From Actinomycetota bacterium (GTDB taxonomy: Bacteria > Actinomycetota > Humimicrobiia > Humimicrobiales > Humimicrobiaceae): 10,017 bases of DNA. The position numbers were made by a program, and so were the translations under genes. Under the pieces are notes generated by a model, which was not told where the DNA came from, searched no databases, and saw nothing but the letters and a program-made list of their open reading frames with translations. The stretch is taken from contig JAQVEM010000043.1 of NCBI GenBank assembly GCA_028697935.1, positions 1 through 10,017 of the forward strand, read 5' to 3'. Positions within the stretch are counted from its first letter, which is position 1. Each line of letters starts with the position of its first letter. Shown in pieces: positions 1-5,144 of this stretch.

Positions 1-485
1 ACAGGAATAGTTCCTGTAGATTCAGTAACTAATGATAACATCCCACGAAATATAAAATTAAAAGCAAGTGTTGTAACAAATGCAGGAACGCCAATTCTTC
101 CAATAATAAATCCCTGACAAAGACCCCCAATTACACCACCAATTAAAACCAGTAAAATTGTAACACCAGCTGGCATACCATTACTCATAAGCAAAGCAGA
201 ACAGGCTCCAAAAAACCCGGCTGCACATCCTACTGAAAGATCGATTTGCTGGATGATTAAAACAAGTGTCATACCAACAGCCATTACGGCTACGTAGCCA
301 GTCTGATTAACAAGATTTGTAATATTTCTTCCTGTTAAGAAATTACCATTTGTAGTTATATTAAATAAAATAAAGATAGCTGCAAGTGCTACATACATTG
401 CATAGTTGCTAAAGTTTTCTTTAAGCAGAGCCCATATTTCTGAAAAGACCGTTTTATATGGTCTCTTAATAGTTGAATGATTCAC
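1..485 (-). CDS. Sugar ABC transporter permease, MmsB/XylH-like (partial, 3' end outside window)
   Basis: Inner-membrane permease of a monosaccharide ABC importer; it would form the sugar channel energised by the neighbouring double ATPase. Translating the minus strand from GTG at 485 gives 161 residues, open to the window edge. It has a short basic cytoplasmic N-terminus (residues 1-28), hydrophobic segments at about 29-41, 64-78, 88-100, 108-128 and 135-150, and the family motif GMTLVLII followed by IDLSVG (residues 71-86). That motif, together with the later VPAFVTTLAFNFIFRG stretch, is typical of BPD_transp_2 permeases such as XylH, which are about 390 residues, so less than half is visible. 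The usual TGG or SGE before IDLSVG is QQ here. The GTG start was chosen because AGGAGG lies 9 nt upstream; it overlaps the end of the ATPase gene by 20 nt. Family assignment is secure; the transported sugar is not determinable. Confidence 0.9.
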   Translation of the reverse strand, partial: MNHSTIKRPYKTVFSEIWALLKENFSNYAMYVALAAIFILFNITTNGNFLTGRNITNLVNQTGYVAVMAVGMTLVLIIQQIDLSVGCAAGFFGACSALLMSNGMPAGVTILLVLIGGVIGGLCQGFIIGRIGVPAFVTTLAFNFIFRGMLSLVTESTGTIP

Positions 486-2043
486 GAGACCCGTCCTCCT
501 TAATATTAGTAGCTAATTGCATAATTCTTTGCTCTGAAAATTCATCTCTCCTGACTTCTCCAGTTATTTGCCCATCTGACATTACATAAATACGGTCACA
601 CATCCCGATTAGCTCAGGAAGCTCAGAGGATATCATAATAATTGACACTCCTTGTGACGCCATATTTCCCATTAAATTATACATCTCAAACTTAGCCCCA
701 ACATCAATCCCACGTGTTGGTTCATCCAGAATCATGAGTCTGGGATTAGTAAATAATGACTTGGCTACCGATACTTTTTGCTGGTTGCCACCACTCAGAT
801 TTAATACTTTCTGCTTAATAGATGGCGCTCTTATACCTAATTTTTCCTTATACTGGTTTGCTACAATAATTTCTTCATTTTCATTTATTACCTTAATCAT
901 CCTGGCAAATTTTCCACTAATAACTGAATCCAGATTAGATATGGTGATATTAAACTTGATATCCTGTATCAATATCAAACCATTACGTTTTCTATCTTCT
1001 GTCACATAAGCAAAACCTTGTTGCATGGCATTCATAGTGCTCTTGAATTTTACTTTTTTACCTTCCAGAAGTAACACACCAGATTCAATCTTGTATCCCG
1101 GAGTATTTCCAAAAATACTCAATGCCAGTTCAGTTCTCCCTGCTCCCATAAGGCCAGCAATTCCAACAATCTCACCCTCTCTTACATTGATACTTACATT
1201 GTCCAGTACTTTTCGATTATTTTTCAAATCGATTGCTGTCCAATTCCTGACTTCAAAATAAATATCGCCAAGTTCCCTTTCGTTGCTTTTTGGATAAATA
1301 TTTTCAATATTTCTGCCAACCATATATTTGATGATTTCTAATTCATTAATCCTTTTTTGAGTTGAATCCATTGAACAAATAGTAACGCCATCCCGCAACA
1401 CTGTAATAGTATCAGCTATAGCTACAACCTCTTTGAGACGATGAGAAATCATTATCAGTGTTGCACCATCTGCTTTTAGCTTTTTTAATAGCTGCAAAAG
1501 GTTTTGACTTTCTTGTTCTGTTAATGATGATGTTGGTTCATCTAAAATAATAATATTAGCATTCCTGCTCAATGTCTTTGCAATTTCAACAAGTTGCTGT
1601 TTTCCAATAGGCAGATCACGAACTTTCGTTACTGGATTAACATCCAGCTTAACTTTTTTTAATACTTCAGTCGCATTAATAATAGTTTGATTTCTATCAA
1701 TCAGCCGTCCTTTCATAATTTCATGCCCAAAAAATATATTCTCGTAAACTGATAGTTCAGGTATCAAAGCAAGTTCCTGATTGATAATAGCTATCCCAGC
1801 ATTTTCGCTATCTCTGATGCTAGTAAAACGCTGTATCTCCCCATTTAACAATATATCTCCAGTGTAACTACCATAAGGATAAATTCCTGCCAGTATTTTC
1901 ATTAAAGTTGATTTGCCTGCACCATTTTCTCCTACAAGGCAATGTATTTCGCCACGCTTTACTTTAAAGTTTACATTATCTAATGCCTTTACTCCTGGAA
2001 ACGTCTTTGTTATATTTCTCATTTCCAATATTATATCGTTCAA
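466..2043 (-). CDS. Sugar ABC transporter ATP-binding protein, tandem NBD (MmsA/XylG/RbsA type)
   Basis: Cytoplasmic ATPase with two fused nucleotide-binding domains that drives the permease encoded next. Numbering from the TTG at 2043 (525 aa): NBD1 has Walker A GENGAGKST (38-46), a Q-loop Gln near 89, a degenerate signature LPIGKQQ (144-150), Walker B IIILDEP (164-170) and the H-loop His near 201. NBD2 has a P-loop lacking the Lys (GLMGAGRTE, 297-305), a canonical signature LSGGNQQ (416-422), Walker B LMILDEPTRGID (436-447), and Ser in place of the H-loop His. This split (NBD1 intact P-loop, NBD2 intact signature) is normal for RbsA/XylG/MglA-type proteins, as is the length. The start is TTG at 2043, preceded by GAGGTGG; it gives the N-terminus MNDIILEMRNITKTFPG, which fits relatives. 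An in-frame TTG at 2055 lies at the ribosome-binding site itself, and ATG at 2022 lacks a good one. The gene is second in the importer operon. Confidence 0.95.
   Translation of the reverse strand: MNDIILEMRNITKTFPGVKALDNVNFKVKRGEIHCLVGENGAGKSTLMKILAGIYPYGSYTGDILLNGEIQRFTSIRDSENAGIAIINQELALIPELSVYENIFFGHEIMKGRLIDRNQTIINATEVLKKVKLDVNPVTKVRDLPIGKQQLVEIAKTLSRNANIIILDEPTSSLTEQESQNLLQLLKKLKADGATLIMISHRLKEVVAIADTITVLRDGVTICSMDSTQKRINELEIIKYMVGRNIENIYPKSNERELGDIYFEVRNWTAIDLKNNRKVLDNVSINVREGEIVGIAGLMGAGRTELALSIFGNTPGYKIESGVLLLEGKKVKFKSTMNAMQQGFAYVTEDRKRNGLILIQDIKFNITISNLDSVISGKFARMIKVINENEEIIVANQYKEKLGIRAPSIKQKVLNLSGGNQQKVSVAKSLFTNPRLMILDEPTRGIDVGAKFEMYNLMGNMASQGVSIIMISSELPELIGMCDRIYVMSDGQITGEVRRDEFSEQRIMQLATNIKEDGSRESFNY
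495..500 (-). promoter_or_regulatory. Ribosome-binding site for the permease GTG start
   Basis: AGGAGG on the minus strand, 9 nt before GTG at 485 and lying within the last codons of the ATPase gene. It decides the GTG start and the 20-nt gene overlap, since no ATG lies nearby in that frame. Confidence 0.8.
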
Positions 2044-2046
2044 TAT

Positions 2047-2053
2047 CCACCTC
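2047..2053 (-). promoter_or_regulatory. Ribosome-binding site for the ATPase TTG start
   Basis: GAGGTGG on the minus strand, 3-4 nt before TTG at 2043. The spacing is short, but the next candidate starts (TTG 2028, ATG 2022) are too far from it. The longer reading from TTG 2055 would place the site inside the coding sequence. Confidence 0.55.
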
Positions 2054-2071
2054 AATGTTTCTAAACATTTA

Positions 2072-2123
2072 ATGAAAAAGGCGGATGAAAATGATTAGAA
2101 TTGGAATCATCCGCCTTTTTCAT
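2072..2123 (-). terminator. Perfect 17-bp terminator-like hairpin between binding-protein and ATPase genes
   Basis: The arms 2072-2088 and 2107-2123 are exact reverse complements (17 bp, core GGCGGATGA/TCATCCGCC) around an 18-nt loop, with an A5 tract on one side and a T5 tract on the other. It starts 24 nt after the binding-protein stop and ends 28 nt before the ATPase start. It looks like an intrinsic terminator that works in both directions. Inside a co-oriented operon it more probably acts as a partial terminator or 3'-end stabiliser, leaving more binding-protein mRNA than ATPase/permease mRNA. That role is inferred; the structure is seen directly. Confidence 0.85.
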
Positions 2124-2147
2124 CATTTTCTAATCTCGATTTTTCTT

Positions 2148-3320
2148 TTATTGCCAGCCTGTGAACTTCGAACCGTCATAAACACCACTCTCAAAGAACT
2201 TTTCAACAATATTATCTTTTGTAATTACCTCTACACCAACCTGAATTGAAGGTACATCAATTTTGTTATTATTGTATGTTGTATCATACTGTACTTCTTT
2301 ACCAGTAAGCAAAGCATCAACGATCTCCATTGTTGCTTTTACCAGTGCTTTTGGGTCTTTATATACAGTCATACTTTGCTTCCCATCAATAATATATTGT
2401 ACAGATGCTTCCACTCCATCAGCACCTGTAATGATAAGTTCCGTAACATCGGGATCTTTACGGAACGTATCTGAAAGAGCACGAGCACAATCATCATCAG
2501 CAGGTGATAAAACAAATACTTTTCCTTTTGCTGAAGCATCTTTACTTGTTAAATGTGCCTCAGCCAGTGACTTACATACTTCCATATTCCATTCAGTATC
2601 TATAGTACTCATTATTGATGCAAACTCATCACGCGTCAATTCAAGCTTGTCACTAAGCTCGACAGCTTTATCACAATTCTGAATAATAAAGGTGCCATCT
2701 GCAATTTTTGGCTGAAGAACTCTCCATGCACCTTCAAAGAATATAAAGGAGTTATTATCTGTCAGAGCACCTGAATAAATATATAAATTATTGCCTTTCG
2801 TATCACCAGCCTGGTCTACAAGGAACTGTGCCATTGCTGCACCGACTTCCATACTATCGAATGTTACATAGTAATCTACTTTATCAGTATCCAGTATAAG
2901 TCTATCATAAGATATTACCGGAATACCTTCAGCATCAGCCTCATTAACAGCTGCTGCTGCTGCTGTAGCATCAAACGGACAGAGAACAATAACTTTTGCA
3001 CCCATATTAATAAGTGATTCCACGTTTGTTCTTTCTATTGCTGAACTCTTCTGACTAAATAAGATTTCCGCTTTATAATTTTTTTCTTCAATTATTTTTC
3101 TAAATGCAGCTTCATCACCAAGCCACCTGGTTTCTTCTTTTGTAGGTAATACAATCCCTACATCAATACCCTCATCATTAGTTCTTTCTTCTTCGGTTTC
3201 TACTGTAGCTATCTCAGGCTCGCCATGTTCTTCTACAGCTGTTTCCTCTGCTTGCTGACACCCAATTAAAATAGACCCGATCAATAAACTTGCCAGTATT
3301 AAACATAGAATTTTTTTCAT
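2148..3320 (-). CDS. Sugar ABC transporter substrate-binding lipoprotein (ChvE/MmsE-like)
   Basis: Extracytoplasmic receptor that captures a monosaccharide and delivers it to the permease; 390 aa from ATG at 3320. The N-terminus has a KK pair, a hydrophobic stretch and a lipobox LIGC with the lipidated Cys at residue 21, so it is probably membrane-anchored. An acidic, Glu-rich linker follows (about residues 22-50). The periplasmic-binding fold then begins at DVGIVLPTKEETRWLGD. Family-typical stretches include INMGAKVIVLCPFDATA, the hinge-region EGIPVISYDRLI, VDYYVTFDS and, near the C-terminus, QSMTVYKDPKALV, all matching the ChvE/multiple-sugar-binding group. ATG 3320 was chosen over an in-frame GTG at 3329 because that GTG is part of the GAGGTGA ribosome-binding site. 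It is the first gene of the importer operon, followed by a terminator-like hairpin. The exact sugar (xylose, arabinose, glucose, galactose and others are possible) is not resolved. Confidence 0.93.
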   Translation of the reverse strand: MKKILCLILASLLIGSILIGCQQAEETAVEEHGEPEIATVETEEERTNDEGIDVGIVLPTKEETRWLGDEAAFRKIIEEKNYKAEILFSQKSSAIERTNVESLINMGAKVIVLCPFDATAAAAAVNEADAEGIPVISYDRLILDTDKVDYYVTFDSMEVGAAMAQFLVDQAGDTKGNNLYIYSGALTDNNSFIFFEGAWRVLQPKIADGTFIIQNCDKAVELSDKLELTRDEFASIMSTIDTEWNMEVCKSLAEAHLTSKDASAKGKVFVLSPADDDCARALSDTFRKDPDVTELIITGADGVEASVQYIIDGKQSMTVYKDPKALVKATMEIVDALLTGKEVQYDTTYNNNKIDVPSIQVGVEVITKDNIVEKFFESGVYDGSKFTGWQ

Positions 3321-3325
3321 TTTTG

Positions 3326-3332
3326 TCACCTC
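3326..3332 (-). promoter_or_regulatory. Ribosome-binding site of the substrate-binding protein
   Basis: GAGGTGA on the minus strand, 5 nt before ATG at 3320. It is nearly the full anti-16S complement. It contains the upstream in-frame GTG (3329), so that GTG is unlikely to be the start. Confidence 0.85.
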
Positions 3333-3670
3333 TCATTTTAAAAAACATTTACTTTTATTGCTTTATATTGCCTTTTATCCCTCCCTTCATAAATTACACC
3401 GGTATTGCTTGTTAACAATTTTTCTACAGAAAATTTACTGTTCTAATTCATATAAACAGATATCTTTTTACGGAAACTTAATTTCAATGTTAATAATGGT
3501 AATATTTATTTAACTGATTTTAAAAGAATATAACATCCTTAACTTTCTTTACTTTATAAGTATCTCTTCTAATTATTTATTAACCACACTTTTACTCAAT
3601 TCTTATTAAAAAAGTAAATTACTTCATAATTATTACATAATATTCATTATTTCTTAAAATTTTATTTTTT

Positions 3671-3680
3671 TGCAATTGCA
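3671..3680. promoter_or_regulatory. Candidate operator: palindrome at the importer start site
   Basis: TGCAATTGCA is a perfect 10-bp palindrome that shares its first base with the end of the -10 hexamer and covers the expected +1. A repressor bound here would block initiation. Assignment to the adjacent LacI-type regulator is inference from position only. Confidence 0.35.
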
Positions 3681-3708
3681 GTATAAAATAATTACTTTAT
3701 ATTGTCAA
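3680..3708 (-). promoter_or_regulatory. Sigma-A/sigma-70-type promoter of the sugar importer operon
   Basis: On the minus strand TTGACA (3708-3703) is followed by a 17-nt spacer and TATACT (3685-3680). This is a consensus -35, optimal spacing and a 5/6 -10. Transcription would start near 3673, about 350 nt before the ATG of the substrate-binding protein. No comparably good promoter was found nearer the gene. Confidence 0.75.
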
Positions 3709-3710
3709 TA

Positions 3711-3725
3711 AAATAATGCGAAATA
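3711..3725. promoter_or_regulatory. Motif shared with the regulator promoter, copy 1
   Basis: AAATAATGCGAAATA ends 2 bp upstream of the importer -35. The same sequence minus one G (AAATAATGCAAATA) lies upstream of the regulator promoter at 4834-4847. It is a candidate regulator-binding site; AT-rich composition raises the chance of coincidence. Confidence 0.35.
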
Positions 3726-3735
3726 TTATCAAATT

Positions 3736-3752
3736 TTGCATATTTAATGCAA
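3736..3752. repeat. Inverted repeat TTGCAT-N5-ATGCAA
   Basis: Perfect 6-bp arms (3736-3741 and 3747-3752) around ATTTA, about 28 bp upstream of the importer -35 and 26 bp after the regulator stop. Its arms resemble the TGCAATTGCA palindrome centred about 68 bp away, so it may be an auxiliary operator. It could also be a weak 3' hairpin of the regulator transcript, but no clear U-run follows it. Confidence 0.35.
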
Positions 3753-3777
3753 TTTTTTTAAAGTTATGTTTTCGATT

Positions 3778-4767
3778 TTATGTAGTTCCACGGACAACTA
3801 GTAGGGGTTTTAAAGCAATTTGTTGAGGTGTTAAATTTGGTTGTTCAATTCTTTTAAGTAAAACACGTGTTGCTATAGATATCATATCTTTACAGGGGTT
3901 CTTTATCGTTGTTAAACCACGACTGATATATTTTGATATTAAAATATCATCAAATCCGAGAATAGCAATATCTTCTGGAATTCGTAAGGAAGCTTCTTCA
4001 ATCGCATGAATTGCACCTATTGCCATAGAGTCATAGCTTGCAAATATAGCATCGGGATATCTATTTTGTTTAAGTATTTCTTTCATACAGTAATATCCAC
4101 CTTCTTCGGCACGTTTTTTTGATATTTTTATAAAATCTTTGTTAATATGCATACCAAAGCTCTGCATCACCTTATTATAAACATGATATCTGCCTAAAGT
4201 CTGATCTTCTCCAATAAATCCTATTTGTTTGTATCCTTTTTGGATTAAATGCTCCAGACCCATAGTTATACCTCGATGCTCATCAACATATAAATTATCA
4301 TAATCTAATTTTGATATATATTTCGATGTAATGAACATTATAGGAACCTTAATAAGTGAAACTGCAGAAAATACATCATCGGAAAGCTCTTCAGAATCAT
4401 CAACGATAATAATGAGACATCGAACTTGATTTTTAGCAAAACTTTTTATATGGCGGATCATTGTATCTTTTTTAAAATTGGTTATTTTAATTACAGTTAA
4501 TAATTCATTTTTTGCAAAATTATCATTGGCGTAATGAACAAGCTGTGCGTAATAACCAGATATTACTTCAGGGACAATAAGCCCTGCACTATCCCAATTT
4601 TTATTTGGTATATTTTTATTTTTATGTTTTGCATAACCGAGCAGGCTCGCTACCTCAGTAACTTTATTCTTTGTATTTACACTGATACGCGGATCATTTT
4701 GCAATGCTCGTGATGCAGTTGATACACTTACACCTGCTTTCTCCGCAATATCTTTTAAGATAGCCAA
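3778..4767 (-). CDS. LacI-family transcriptional regulator
   Basis: DNA-binding, sugar-responsive regulator, 329 aa, normal for the family. The N-terminal LacI helix-turn-helix is at residues 2-24 (LKDIAEKAGVSVSTASRAL), then an effector-binding domain of periplasmic-binding fold from about 60 to 329, with typical stretches such as VDEHRGITMGLEHLIQKGYK (162-181), PDAIFASYDSMAIGA (238-252) and GFDDILISKYISRGLTTI (271-288). The hinge (about 45-58, YAKHKNKNIPNKNW) lacks the usual ARxL motif that inserts Leu into the minor groove. The start is TTG at 4767, with GGAGGT 7 nt upstream; there is no in-frame ATG before the helix-turn-helix. It sits directly upstream of the importer operon in the same orientation but has its own promoter. 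The likely job is repressing the importer until the sugar is present; this and the effector identity are inferred. Confidence 0.93.
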   Translation of the reverse strand: MAILKDIAEKAGVSVSTASRALQNDPRISVNTKNKVTEVASLLGYAKHKNKNIPNKNWDSAGLIVPEVISGYYAQLVHYANDNFAKNELLTVIKITNFKKDTMIRHIKSFAKNQVRCLIIIVDDSEELSDDVFSAVSLIKVPIMFITSKYISKLDYDNLYVDEHRGITMGLEHLIQKGYKQIGFIGEDQTLGRYHVYNKVMQSFGMHINKDFIKISKKRAEEGGYYCMKEILKQNRYPDAIFASYDSMAIGAIHAIEEASLRIPEDIAILGFDDILISKYISRGLTTIKNPCKDMISIATRVLLKRIEQPNLTPQQIALKPLLVVRGTT

Positions 4768-4774
4768 ATTTATT

Positions 4775-4780
4775 ACCTCC
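4775..4780 (-). promoter_or_regulatory. Ribosome-binding site for the regulator TTG start
   Basis: GGAGGT on the minus strand, 7 nt before TTG at 4767. It supports the non-ATG start, which also begins the conserved helix-turn-helix at the expected residue. Confidence 0.85.
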
Positions 4781-4793
4781 TTACTTTATGTTT

Positions 4794-4822
4794 ATTATAA
4801 ATACATAACTCGATTAGTGCAA
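4794..4822 (-). promoter_or_regulatory. Probable promoter of the LacI-type regulator
   Basis: The minus strand carries a perfect -10 TATAAT (4799-4794) with a weak -35 TTGCAC (4822-4817) 17 nt away. Initiation near 4787 would give a leader of about 20 nt that includes the ribosome-binding site. The weak -35 suits a modestly expressed repressor. The GTGCAA on the plus strand at the -35 may also belong to an operator. Confidence 0.55.
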
Positions 4823-5144
4823 GATTGAATGCTAAATAATGCAAATAATGATTAAAATATTTAATTGTTTTAAATATTTACAAATTTTTATTTAAGATTT
4901 TTACTTATATACCAATTTTATATATAAATTAAATTCAGTGCTATCCATGTAATAATTAAAAATAAGTTATCTGTAATAGATACAGCTGATATTAAAAAAA
5001 TATAGGAGATAATATTTAAAATTATAAAAATAATAACCTGTCTTATAAAAGTAAAATTCACTACAAAGCCTAAAATGATTTATGATTCAATTCCATAAAA
5101 AGACATTTATTTATTTTTATTAAATACATTTTACTCCAATATTG
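4823..5144. other. AT-rich spacer after the dehydrogenase operon
   Basis: About 320 nt between the E1 stop and the regulator promoter without a credible gene on either strand. It holds the direct repeats at 4828-4849 and a weak hairpin (CTGTA 4971-4975 / TACAG 4981-4985). On the minus strand the hairpin is followed by a T-rich stretch (TTATTTTTAATT), so it might end the E1 transcript. No strong GC-rich terminator is visible, and read-through into the regulator gene is possible. Confidence 0.5.
4828..4849. repeat. Overlapping direct repeats upstream of the regulator promoter (shared motif, copy 2)
   Basis: AATGCTAAATAAT (4828-4840) and AATGCAAATAAT (4838-4849) are near-identical and begin exactly 10 bp apart, about one helical turn. 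The segment 4834-4847 nearly matches 3711-3725 in front of the importer promoter. It lies just upstream of the -35, consistent with autoregulation, though this is unproven. Confidence 0.4.

Larger units (their letters stand above)
3321..3777. other. AT-rich spacer holding the importer promoter and a long leader
   Basis: 457 nt without a credible gene between the LacI-type regulator and the binding-protein gene. It holds the best promoter in the window (3680-3708), a 10-bp palindrome TGCAATTGCA at the expected transcription start (3671-3680), an inverted repeat (3736-3752) and a motif shared with the regulator promoter (3711-3725). The transcribed leader would be about 350 nt. In it I see only AT-rich sequence, a perfect palindrome TTGTTAACAA (3409-3418) and a purine-rich GGGAGGG stretch on the minus strand (about 3380-3386). 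I recognise no riboswitch or T-box. Confidence 0.6.

Noticed and set aside
2263..2682. 139-codon open frame on the plus strand opposite the sugar-binding protein
   Set aside because: It is antisense to a clear lipoprotein gene, lacks a ribosome-binding site and has Ser/Thr-rich shadow composition. Other plus-strand frames (734-1009, 1025-1261, 6048-6422, 6699-7023, 9474-9795) were rejected on the same grounds.
3409..3418. Palindrome TTGTTAACAA as an operator
   Set aside because: It lies about 250 nt inside the leader, far from the promoter, has no second copy near the regulator promoter, and AT-rich palindromes of this size are expected by chance.
3321..3777. Catabolite-repression (cre) site
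   Set aside because: I looked for TGWNANCGNTNWCA near the importer promoter and found no acceptable match.
4968..4991. Intrinsic terminator of the dehydrogenase operon
   Set aside because: The stem is only 5 bp with an imperfect extension and the T-tract is interrupted and offset, so it is too weak to list as a terminator.
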